From Umezawaea beigongshangensis (GTDB taxonomy: Bacteria; Actinomycetota; Actinomycetes; Mycobacteriales; Pseudonocardiaceae): a DNA stretch of 64,000 nucleotides. A program made the translations under genes and the position numbers. Every line of letters begins with the position of its first letter. Position 1 is the stretch's first letter. Location: positions 73,238 to 137,237 of the forward strand of contig NZ_JAEIOJ010000013.1 of the NCBI RefSeq assembly GCF_016464305.1, written 5' to 3'. Shown in pieces: positions 9,468 through 17,392 of the stretch. The notes beneath the pieces were generated by a model. The model was not told the origin of the DNA. It made no database searches and worked only from the letters and a program-made list of their open reading frames with translations.

Positions 9468-9863
9468 ATGCGCGCCACCACCCGTCTGACCGCCGCCGTC
9501 GCCGCGATCGTCGCCGTCACCGCCCTGAGCGCCTGCGGGACGTTGCAGGAGGCCTCCGACACGGCCGCCGCCGTCGCCGACACGGCCTCCACCGTCCAGG
9601 TGTGCACCACCGCCCTGTCGCAGGCCGTCTCCTCGGTCGACACGTCCAGCCCCGAGCAGGCGGTCGACCAGGCGCACACCGCCGCGAGCGGCCTGAGCGA
9701 CCTGGCCGCCACCGCCGCGAACAGCACCGTCGACGAGGCCCTCACCGCCCTGGCGACGACCCTGCGCGAGGTCACCGTGGACGACCTCGTCCTGCGCCCG
9801 GCCGCGTGGCTGGAGGACAGGGCCGCCCGCGTCGCCGACCTGACCGCCGCCTGCGCGTCCTGA
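9468..9863 (+). CDS. Small Ala/Thr-rich lipoprotein of unknown function
   Basis: 131 residues. A typical lipoprotein signal ends in the lipobox LSAC with Cys23 as the lipidation site, so the mature protein should sit on the outer face of the membrane. The rest is a predicted helical Ala/Thr/Asp-rich protein with two further Cys residues (CTTALSQ region and near the C-terminus) that could pair. GGAGG lies at 9456-9460. No family function is recognised. Confidence 0.75.
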   Translation: MRATTRLTAAVAAIVAVTALSACGTLQEASDTAAAVADTASTVQVCTTALSQAVSSVDTSSPEQAVDQAHTAASGLSDLAATAANSTVDEALTALATTLREVTVDDLVLRPAAWLEDRAARVADLTAACAS

Positions 9864-9932
9864 CCGCGGCGACGTCCGCTCCGACCGTGGCACAGTGGGA
9901 ACCCGTTCTCCGCTGCACGGAAGGAACTCCGG

Positions 9933-11597
9933 GTGTCGTCCTCCGCGATCGGTTCGCCGGACCGGACGCGGCGGTGGGCGTACGCGCTCGTCGTGGCCGC
10001 CCTCCTCACCGGGATGGCGGTCGCGATGGTCACGGCGGCCGTGGAGCAGACCCCGACCGTCGACGAGCCGGTCTACGTGGGCGCGGCGGTGGTCCACCTG
10101 GAGCAGCGCAGCCTGCGGTACAACCCGGAGCACCCCCCGCTGGGCAAGCTGATCGTCGCGACCGGGCTGGTCTTCGCCGACGTGCGACTCGATCCCGCCT
10201 TCGTCGGCGACCAGACGCAGCTCGGCCGGCACGTGCTCTACGAGTCGGGCAACGATCCGGGACGGCTGCTGCTGCTGGCCCGACTGCCGATGATCGTGCT
10301 CACGCTGCTCTTCGGGCTGGTCGTCCTCGCGTTCGCCCGTGATCTGGCCGGTCCGGCCGGAGGGGTGCTCGCGCTCGCCCTGTACGCGTTCTCCCCCGAC
10401 GTCGTCGCGCACGGGTCGCTGGCCACGCTCGACGTGCCGGCGGCCGGTTTCCTGCTGACCTCGGTCTGGCTGCTGTGGCGGGCCAGGCGCAGCCCCGCCC
10501 GCCACCTCCCGCTCGCGGGACTCGCCCTCGGCGCGGCCCTGGCCACGAAGACGAGCACCCTGGCCGCGGTTCCGGTGCTGCTGCTCCTGGTCGTGCTGTC
10601 CGTCCGGCACGCCCGCCGCACGCGCGGCCCCGGCCCGGACGGGACGGCCCGGTTCGCCGGACCCGCCGCGGCGGTGCTCGCCGTGGCGCTGATCGCGGTC
10701 GCCGCGGTGTGGGCCTCCTACCTCGTCGTGGACCCGCGGCTGCGCTGGGAGACGCCACCGGGCCTGCCGACCGCGGGGGGACCGCGCGCGCTCGTCGCCG
10801 CGTTGCCGTTCCCCGAGCCGTACCGGGACGGGATGCGCGTCCAGTTCGGCTTCGAGGACCGGGTGTGGGGCGGCTTCCTGTTCGGCCGCCAGTACCGCGG
10901 TTCGCTCTGGTACTACCTGCCGGCCGCGCTGCTGGTGAAGACACCGCTGGGCGCTCTGGCGCTCTGGCTGGCCGGTGCCGTCGCGGTGGTGGCGGTTCCC
11001 CGGCTGCGCCCGGCTGCGGCCTACGCGCTCGTCCTCCCGGTCGTGCTGCTGGTCGTGGCCACGACCAGCGCCCGCGATCTCGGTGTCCGGTACGCGATCT
11101 TCGTGCCGGTGTTCCTGGCGGTCGTGGCGGCCGCCGTGGTCGTCGTGCGCAGACGGTGGGCGCACGTCGCCGCGGCGCTCCTGGTCGCCTTCGCCGCGAT
11201 CAGTTCGCTGCGGACGTTCCCGTACTACCTGCCCTACTCCAACGAGGCGTTCGGCGGACCGGCGCGGACCCGGCTGCACCTGCACGACTCGAACGTCGAC
11301 TGGGGGCAGGACCTGGGGCGGCTGGCGGACCACCTGCGCCGGCACCACCCGGGAGAGCGGGTCTGGCTCGTCTACAAGGGCAGCGGCCTGCCGTCGCACC
11401 ACGGCATCGACGCCGCCGACCCGCGCACCGCGCCCCCGGACCGGGTGCGCGGGCTGCTGGTCGTGTCGAACTCCTCCGCCGCCGGGGCCGACGACCGGCT
11501 CGGGGCGCTGATCGCGAGCAGCACGCCGATCGGCCAGGTCGGTCACTCCATCACGATCTACCGCCGGTCGCAGCCGGAACCCGCGCCCGTCAGGTGA
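9933..11597 (+). CDS. GT-C (GT39/ArnT-like) membrane glycosyltransferase
   Basis: 554-residue multi-spanning membrane protein of the dolichyl/polyprenyl-phosphate-mannose glycosyltransferase type. The first extracytoplasmic loop has the acidic pair Asp44-Glu45 in PTVDEPVYVG and the NPEHPPLGK motif typical of this group. Around ten hydrophobic segments follow, and a soluble C-terminal part contains HLHDSNVDWGQDL, seen in bacterial members. It should transfer a sugar from a polyprenyl phosphate donor to a protein or glycolipid at the outer membrane face. GTG start with AAGGA seven bases before. Its 3' end overlaps the convergent beta-lactamase by 8 bases. Confidence 0.85.
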   Translation: MSSSAIGSPDRTRRWAYALVVAALLTGMAVAMVTAAVEQTPTVDEPVYVGAAVVHLEQRSLRYNPEHPPLGKLIVATGLVFADVRLDPAFVGDQTQLGRHVLYESGNDPGRLLLLARLPMIVLTLLFGLVVLAFARDLAGPAGGVLALALYAFSPDVVAHGSLATLDVPAAGFLLTSVWLLWRARRSPARHLPLAGLALGAALATKTSTLAAVPVLLLLVVLSVRHARRTRGPGPDGTARFAGPAAAVLAVALIAVAAVWASYLVVDPRLRWETPPGLPTAGGPRALVAALPFPEPYRDGMRVQFGFEDRVWGGFLFGRQYRGSLWYYLPAALLVKTPLGALALWLAGAVAVVAVPRLRPAAAYALVLPVVLLVVATTSARDLGVRYAIFVPVFLAVVAAAVVVVRRRWAHVAAALLVAFAAISSLRTFPYYLPYSNEAFGGPARTRLHLHDSNVDWGQDLGRLADHLRRHHPGERVWLVYKGSGLPSHHGIDAADPRTAPPDRVRGLLVVSNSSAAGADDRLGALIASSTPIGQVGHSITIYRRSQPEPAPVR

Positions 11598-12510
11598 GGG
11601 CGTCCACGACGTGCGCTGCGGTCTCGGAGACGAGGGCCTCGTCGTACGCGGCGTCGGCGGCGGAGCGGCTGGACATGATCGAGACGAGCAGCGGTGCGGA
11701 GTCCGGTGGCCACACGACGCCGATGTCGTTGAGCGTGGCGTGGTCCCCGGTGCCGGTCTTGTTGGCCACGCGCCACCCCGCGGGCACGCCCGCCCGCGTG
11801 CGCCGAGCCCCGGCGACACCGCGCTCCAGCAGATCGCGGAGGAAGTCGCGGTCGTCGGCGGGCAGGGCGTCCTCCAGCACGATCCGCCGGTAGTCGGTGC
11901 CGATGGCCCGCGGTGTGGTCGTGTCGCGCGGGTCGCCGGGCGCGGCCTCCACGATGTGCGGCTCGAACCGGTCCATCCGGGTGACGTCGTCGCCGAGGTC
12001 CCGCAGGTACGCCGTCAGCTCGGCCGGGCCGCCGAGGTCGCGCAGCAGCAGGTTGCCCGCCGTGCCGTCGCTGAAGCGGACCGCCGCGTCGCACAGGTCG
12101 CGGATCGTCATGCCCGTGGCCACGTGCTGCCGGGTGATGGCGGAGCTCGCCATCAGGTCGGCCTCGGTGTAGGTGACGACGGTGTCCAGGTGCGCGGCGG
12201 GGTTGCGGTGCAGGACGGCGGCCGCCGCGAGACCCTTGAACGCCGAGCAGAACGCGAACCGCTCGTCCGCGCGGTGGGCGATGGTCGCGCCGGTGCCGGT
12301 CGCGACGGCGTACACGCCCAGGCGCGCGTCGAACTTCCGCTCCAGGTCGAGCAGGCGCTCGTGTCGCTCGGGCGGTGCGCTGGAGGTGGTCGCCGGAGCC
12401 GGTGCGGTGGGCTGCGGTGCGGTGGACTGCGGGGTGGAGCACCCCGCCAACGGCAGCAGGGCGAACGTCCTGAGCAGGGTGCGGCGGGTAGCGGGTCGTG
12501 CGGTGGTCAT
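11590..12510 (-). CDS. Class A beta-lactamase (lipoprotein/Tat type) with altered motifs
   Basis: 306 residues. The N-terminus has ATRRTLLRTF and a lipobox LAGC (Cys24), suggesting export and lipidation. Nucleophile Ser89 is in SAFK (Lys92); the SDN loop is SDG (147-149), as in mycobacterial BlaC; Glu183 fills the general-base position; Lys251-Thr-Gly is the KTG triad. At the position of Asn170 (general base +4) there is Val187. It should hydrolyse penicillins and cephalosporins, but the two substitutions may change kinetics or inhibitor response. The second of two adjacent ATGs fits the GGAGG spacing better. The upstream frame is open into a decayed mannitol dehydrogenase. Confidence 0.88.
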   Translation of the reverse strand: MTTARPATRRTLLRTFALLPLAGCSTPQSTAPQPTAPAPATTSSAPPERHERLLDLERKFDARLGVYAVATGTGATIAHRADERFAFCSAFKGLAAAAVLHRNPAAHLDTVVTYTEADLMASSAITRQHVATGMTIRDLCDAAVRFSDGTAGNLLLRDLGGPAELTAYLRDLGDDVTRMDRFEPHIVEAAPGDPRDTTTPRAIGTDYRRIVLEDALPADDRDFLRDLLERGVAGARRTRAGVPAGWRVANKTGTGDHATLNDIGVVWPPDSAPLLVSIMSSRSAADAAYDEALVSETAAHVVDALT

Positions 12511-12589
12511 CATCGCCTCCGGTGTCGCTCGCGGGTGGGACGAGCTTCGCAAGCGACACCGGCCGCGGTCCTGCGGGGCGTCGATCGGG

Positions 12590-13398
12590 TTCTGCGGCGC
12601 GGGACGCGCGGCCAGGTCCTCCAGCACGCCTCGCGCGCCTCGGGTGTGCAGCGTCGTCAGCGTCGCGGTGTACGCCGCGACGAACCACGCGTCGCCGAAC
12701 AGCTCCCGCTGGCGCAAGAACGCCAGCGGGTCCTCGCGCCAGCGGCGCGCGGCGGCCACGAGGGGCTCGCGCAGCCGGTCGACCACCTCGAAGGGCCTGC
12801 CCCGCTCGTCCACGCCCTCGGCGTAGCGGGCCCAGCTCGCCACGACGGCGGCGAGGTTCTCCCGCACGACCGGCAGCGGGAACACGGGAATCCGATCGGA
12901 CGTGTCGGCGCACAGCCGGGCGAGGCTGTCGCTCACCTCCGCGTTGGAGAAGCGCTCCAGCAGCGGGTCCGCGTAGCGGTCGAGGTCCACGCCGGGAACC
13001 GGCGGCAGGGTCGGGACGGCTTCGCGGACCGCGTACCACCGCAGGAAGGACGCGAACAGCGGATCGCGGCACACCTCGTGGGTCAACCGGTACCCCGCCA
13101 GGTGACCGAGGTAGCCGAGCGCCTGGTGGCTCGCGTTGAGCAGGCGCAGCTTCATCGGCTCGCGGGTGGAGTCGGGGTGCTTGACCACCACGGTGTACAG
13201 GTGGTCCTGCGCTTCCAGCACCTCCTTCCTCCTCCGGCCACCGGACAGCACGCCGACGCCGCAGATCCCGAAGTCCGTCGCCAGTCCGCGGCGCATCAGC
13301 TCGTCGAGGTGCACCGCCTGGTGGGCGCGGTGGAAGCCGCCGACGCCGGCGAGCAGCAGCGGCACGAACAGGTCGTCGTCGACGTGGTCGGCGGTCAT
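12590..13398 (-). pseudogene. Mannitol dehydrogenase with a large internal in-frame deletion
   Basis: The minus-strand frame reads AGVGGFHRAHQAVHLDELM, then ICGVGVL and VVKHPDSTREP, all from the N-terminal Rossmann part of long-chain mannitol/fructuronate dehydrogenases. It then jumps directly to MKLRLLNASHQAL, RYADPLLERFSNAEV and SSWARYAEGVDE-like C-terminal sequence. Compared with the usual ~490 residues about 200 are missing in the middle (most of the NAD and catalytic core), plus the extreme N-terminus. No stop separates the remnant from the beta-lactamase; the frame stays open into it. Very likely non-functional as a dehydrogenase. Confidence 0.7.
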
Positions 13399-13989
13399 CA
13401 CGGGCTGGAGGTCGGGAGGGCCGCGCCAGGCGGGTCGCGAGCGGTGTGCCGGCGGCGTCGAGCGGAACGACGAGCAGGGGCGCCCCGCTGTCGGGCACGA
13501 CGTGCGTCCCCTCGGAGCCGTGGGCCGCGTTCCGCTCGTGCGGCACGTCGGGCACGTCGTGGTGGTGCGGTGCGGGTGCTCCGGGGAGAGGCCCTCGGTC
13601 GTCCCGCCCCCGCCCGGCGCGCGCAGTTCGTCCGCTCGCGGGTCTTGCCCGCGCCGTCGACCGGCCGCGGGCGCTCGCCCGCTCCCGGACCGGTCGTCGA
13701 CCTCTCGCCCGTCCTCGTGTTCCGGCCGGAGGAGACGCTGGGACGGGTTCTCCGGACGGAGTGGAGGAGGTGACCGGCGCGCTGTGCGACCGGCCCGCGC
13801 AGTCCGGTACCCCTCGGGCCGGACTTCGTGCTCCACCCCGTCTACCCCCGTCGCGGCGCGACAAACGCCGCACGAGTGCCCGGTGGACGAACGTCCCGAC
13901 GGGGACGAACGCCGCCGGTCGGCGCTCCGGCGGACCGGTCGGCGTGCCGGCGGTAGCCTCGGGGCAGTGCGACGAACGGAGTTGGGGCG
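13399..13989. other. Intergenic stretch without a recognisable gene
   Basis: About 590 bases between the mannitol dehydrogenase remnant and a small acidic protein gene. Several frames are open, as expected at this GC content, but none gives a family-like protein. It may include more decayed sequence from the dehydrogenase locus. GGAG at the right end belongs to the next gene. Confidence 0.5.
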
Positions 13990-14280
13990 ATGAACGCGGA
14001 TCGGGAACCGGTGATCGACGCCGAGATCGTGGAGGACGAGGCGGCTCGGCCCGTCGTACCGCCCGCCGACCGCACCCCGGACTACACCCCGGACGGCGTG
14101 CCCACGTTCGACCACGTCCGCGACCGCGTCGAGCAGCGGGTCGCCACCGGCGTCGGAGCCGGGGAACTGGCCGACGCCACCGCGGAGGCGAAGGCGGTCG
14201 AGGACCAGTTCGAGGCCCGTCAGCGGGCGGGGCTCGACAGGCTGGAGGAGATCCGCCGCTCGATGCGCGGCGACGCCTGA
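13990..14280 (+). CDS. Small acidic helical protein, unknown function
   Basis: 96 residues, start ATG at 13990 after GGAGTTGGGGCG. The first 35 residues are acidic and Pro-rich (VIDAEIVEDEA); the rest is predicted helical, with the segment FDHVRDRVEQR and a charged C-terminal helix RLDRLEEIRRSM-like. Proteins of this shape occur in other actinomycetes as conserved hypotheticals, as far as can be recalled. No signal peptide or membrane segment. No function proposed. Confidence 0.65.
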   Translation: MNADREPVIDAEIVEDEAARPVVPPADRTPDYTPDGVPTFDHVRDRVEQRVATGVGAGELADATAEAKAVEDQFEARQRAGLDRLEEIRRSMRGDA

Positions 14281-14351
14281 GGGCCGCTGCTCCGCCCGCC
14301 GTCCTCCGGCGGCTCGTCGTCGTGCCGGGCTGCGGTGGCGCGGGCGCGCCG

Positions 14352-14379
14352 GCCAGCACGGCTGGGGCGCCGTGCTGGC
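14352..14379. terminator. Hairpin between convergent genes
   Basis: A perfect 10-bp stem (14352-14361 with 14370-14379) and an 8-base loop lie between the stop of the small acidic protein and the stop of the convergent luciferase-like monooxygenase at 14390. Confidence 0.6.
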
Positions 14380-14389
14380 GGGTGCGGGG

Positions 14390-15412
14390 TCAGCGCCAGC
14401 CGAGGGCCGGGGCGACGTGGGTGAGGACGTTGTCGAGCACGTGCGCGTTGTAGTCGACGCCGAGCTGGTTGGGCACGGTCAGCAGCAGCGTGTCGGCCTC
14501 GGCGACGGCCTCGTCCCCGGCCAGCTGCTCGACCAGGACGTCGGGTTCGGCGGCGTAGGTGCGGCCGAAGATCGCCCTCGTGCTGGCGCCGATGTAGCCG
14601 ACGTGGTCGGCGCTGCCGGTGTCGTCGCCGAAGTACGCGCGGTCCAGGTCCGAGGTGAGCGCGAAGATGCTGCGCGAGACCGAGACGCGCGGCTCGCGCT
14701 GCCAGCCGGCGTCCGCCCACGCCTTGCGGAACGCCCGGATCTGCTCGGCCTGCTGCACGTGGAACGGTGCCCCGCCCTCGTCGTTCTTCAGCGTCGAACT
14801 CATCAGGTGCATGCCCTGCTCCGCCGCCCAGACCGCGGTGGCGTTGGAGCTCGCGCCCCACCAGATCCGCTCCCGCAGCCCCGGCGAGTGCGGCTCGACG
14901 CGCAGCAGTCCCGGAGGGTTGGGGAACATCGGGCGCGGGTTGGGCCGGGCGAAGCCCTCGCCCCGCAGCACGGTCAGCAGCACCTCGGCGTTCTTGCGGG
15001 CCATGTCGGCCTCCGTGTCGCCCTCGCTCGGCTGGTAGCCGAAGTACCGCCACCCGTCGATCACCTGCTCGGGCGACCCCCTGGAGAGGCCGAGCTGGAG
15101 CCTGCCACCGGAGACGAGGTCCGCCGCACCGGCGTCCTCGGCCGTGTACAACGGGTTCTCGTACCGCATGTCGATCACGCCGGTGCCGATCTCGATGCGT
15201 TCGGTCCTGGCGCCGATCGCGGCCAGCAGCGGGAACGGCGAGGCCAGCTGCCGCGCGAAGTGGTGCACCCGGAAGTAGGCGCCGTCCGCGCCGAGTTCTT
15301 CCGCGGCCACCGCGAGGTCGACGGCTTGCAGGAGCGCGTCCGACGCGGTCCTCGTCTGCGAGTGCGGGCTGTCGGACCAGTGCCCGAAGGACAGGAAGCC
15401 GATTTTCTTCAC
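14390..15412 (-). CDS. Luciferase-like (LLM class) flavin monooxygenase
   Basis: 340 residues with the bacterial luciferase fold: KKIGFLSFGHW at the N-terminus, AAEELGADGAYFRVHHFARQ, ASPFPLLAAIGARTERIEIG, and SGGRLQLGLSRGSPEQVIDG. These are the flavin- and substrate-pocket segments of F420- or FMN-dependent oxidoreductases. Substrate and cofactor choice cannot be decided. The GTG at 15412 is selected because the first beta strand begins directly after it; upstream ribosome-site support is weak. A hairpin follows its stop. Confidence 0.85.
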   Translation of the reverse strand: MKKIGFLSFGHWSDSPHSQTRTASDALLQAVDLAVAAEELGADGAYFRVHHFARQLASPFPLLAAIGARTERIEIGTGVIDMRYENPLYTAEDAGAADLVSGGRLQLGLSRGSPEQVIDGWRYFGYQPSEGDTEADMARKNAEVLLTVLRGEGFARPNPRPMFPNPPGLLRVEPHSPGLRERIWWGASSNATAVWAAEQGMHLMSSTLKNDEGGAPFHVQQAEQIRAFRKAWADAGWQREPRVSVSRSIFALTSDLDRAYFGDDTGSADHVGYIGASTRAIFGRTYAAEPDVLVEQLAGDEAVAEADTLLLTVPNQLGVDYNAHVLDNVLTHVAPALGWR

Positions 15413-15848
15413 CCCCGTGGAACGCGTCACCACGCTGATCGATTCCGCGGCCTCGTCCGTCGCGGCCCGAACCGCGGGCTGCACGGCCCCGTGCCGGGGA
15501 AGGAGGTCGACGACCGCTTCCCCGTGGTCCGACGCGGACGAGTTCCGGGTCGACCCGGACGCGGGCACCCGCACGCCGCCGGGTTCTGGACCGCGCTGAC
15601 CGACACCGACGAGGTCACCGTCATCGGGACGAACTTCACCCGATCGTGGTGGCACTCCTGGTGGAGCGACCTCGCTCGACCTGCCGAGCGGGTGTTCCGG
15701 GCCAGCAACACCCGCCCAGTGCACCTGTTCCGCGTGCTCGCGGACGCGGCGGGAGGTGGACCACGTCGCGTCGAGCGCCTTCCTCACCGGCCGTGCCGGA
15801 GGGCCTGCGGGGTGTGGTTAAGCTGACCCCGAGTGGTCGGAGGACACC
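15413..15848. other. Intergenic stretch, possibly containing a degenerate coding fragment
   Basis: 436 bases between divergent genes. On the plus strand around 15590-15760 a frame reads FWTALTDTDEVTVIGTNFTR and RVFRASNTRPVHLFRVLADA, which looks protein-like, but it has no plausible start and its codon-like pattern seems to shift frame near 15745. It was not matched to a family. The promoters of the monooxygenase and the SpoIIE phosphatase should lie here, but no clear boxes were seen. Confidence 0.35.
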
Positions 15849-17129
15849 GTGGAGAGTGGTGCGTTGCGACCGGGTGACGTGTTGGCCGCGGCGGAGAGCG
15901 CACCGCCGGTCGAGTCCGTCGAGGTCGTCGCGCGCGACCTGGCGAAGCGGTTCGCGGCCTTCGACGTGTCGTTCCTGCTGGTCGACCTGGTCGAGGAACA
16001 GCTGGTGCGCCTGACCTCGACCGCGCAGAGCCGGGGCGGGGGCGGCGGGGAGCGCGTCGACCTGCGCGACAGCGCCTACGAGGAGGTGCTGCGCACCCAG
16101 CGGCCCTGGCAGGAGCAGGACGGCGACGGCGTGCGGGTGGTGCTGCCGGTGACCAACCGGGGCGACTGCGTCGGCGTGCTGGAGGTGACCGTGCCCTCGC
16201 TCGACGAGGAGGTGCTGGCGCAGCTGGGAGAGGCCGCGCACGCACTGGCCTACGTCATCGTCACCGACCGCCGCTTCACCGACCTCTACCACTCCGGCCG
16301 CCGCACCACGACGATGAGCCTGGCCGCGGAGATCCAGCACCAGCTGCTGCCCTCGGCGTCCTGCTGCGAGGCGGCCCAGTTCACCGTCGCCGGGGCACTG
16401 GTGCCCGCCCACGACATCGGCGGCGACACCTACGACTACTCCCTGGACCGCGACACCCTGCACCTGTCGATCACCGATGCCGTCGGTCACGACGTCGCCT
16501 CGGCCCTGACCGCCACTCTGCTGGTCGGTGCGCTGCGCGGGGCCCGCCGGGCCGGCGGCGATCTGGCGGAGCAGGCTCGGCGGGCCAACCAGGCGCTGCT
16601 GGAGCACGGCCGGCACTCGCTGGCCACCGGCCTGCTGCTGCGCGTGGACCTGCGCGAGGGAGGGGTCGAGCTGGTCAACGCCGGCCACCCCGCGCCGCTG
16701 CTGCTGCGCGACGGTCTGGTGGAGCCGGTCGAACCGGAGATCGACCTGCTCTTCGGCGTCATCCCGTACGAGTACCGGGTGCAACGGCTGGACCTGCGTC
16801 CCGGTGACCGGCTGGTGCTGCTCACCGACGGCATGTTCGAACGCGAGGCCGCCGGTGCCGACCTGTCCGCGCTGGTCCGCGACACCGCCCGGCTGCACGC
16901 CAGGGAGGTCGTGCGGACGGTGACCAGGGCGGTGCGGCAGGCGTGCACCGATCGCCTGCGGGACGACGCCACCGTGCTGTGCCTGGACTGGCACGGGATC
17001 GGCCACACCGAACGCCACGCCGACAACGGCGCCGACACGGACACCGCCTCACCTCTCCGGGGTGCGACGCCGGACGTCGCACCACCCGACCGGCGCGACG
17101 GTGACACCGCCGGTCCGCGGGGACGATAG
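15849..17129 (+). CDS. PP2C-type SpoIIE-domain serine phosphatase with N-terminal GAF-like sensor
   Basis: 426 residues. Residues about 20-150 resemble a GAF sensor domain. The SpoIIE/PP2C domain (about 165-385) shows the metal-binding segments HDIGGDTYDYS and ITDAVGHDVASALTATLL, then NAGHPAPLLLRDG and LLTDGMFE near the end. Such proteins dephosphorylate anti-anti-sigma factors and so tune stress or developmental sigma factors in actinomycetes. The C-terminal 45 residues are Asp/Pro-rich and disordered. GTG start at 15849. A hairpin immediately follows the stop. Confidence 0.88.
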   Translation: MESGALRPGDVLAAAESAPPVESVEVVARDLAKRFAAFDVSFLLVDLVEEQLVRLTSTAQSRGGGGGERVDLRDSAYEEVLRTQRPWQEQDGDGVRVVLPVTNRGDCVGVLEVTVPSLDEEVLAQLGEAAHALAYVIVTDRRFTDLYHSGRRTTTMSLAAEIQHQLLPSASCCEAAQFTVAGALVPAHDIGGDTYDYSLDRDTLHLSITDAVGHDVASALTATLLVGALRGARRAGGDLAEQARRANQALLEHGRHSLATGLLLRVDLREGGVELVNAGHPAPLLLRDGLVEPVEPEIDLLFGVIPYEYRVQRLDLRPGDRLVLLTDGMFEREAAGADLSALVRDTARLHAREVVRTVTRAVRQACTDRLRDDATVLCLDWHGIGHTERHADNGADTDTASPLRGATPDVAPPDRRDGDTAGPRGR

Positions 17130-17131
17130 TT

Positions 17132-17160
17132 CCCTCCACAGTGGACTCCGCTGTGGAGGG
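17132..17160 (+). terminator. Hairpin after the SpoIIE phosphatase
   Basis: Perfect 10-bp stem CCCTCCACAG (17132-17141) with CTGTGGAGGG (17151-17160) and a 9-base loop, two bases after the stop codon. Confidence 0.75.
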
Positions 17161-17392
17161 GGTAACTCTTCCGAGTGGACATTTTCATCACACGGTGCCG
17201 TTCTCCGCATCCGCGCGGCGAGTTGCATCCAGCGCCCCTAGCGTCTGAGCGGTGGCCGGGGCCGCAAAACCGGTCGGTGGTCGGTACACAGTGGACGTAC
17301 CGCGACCATCTGATCCGTGCGCACAAACCTCGATCACGTGAACTGGCCGGATTCTGCCGGCCCGGTCGATCGGTCGACGGAAGGTTGCACGG

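Noticed and set aside
15849..17129. SpoIIE protein considered as an anti-sigma kinase fusion
   Set aside because: No HATPase motifs; only a GAF-like and a PP2C domain are seen.
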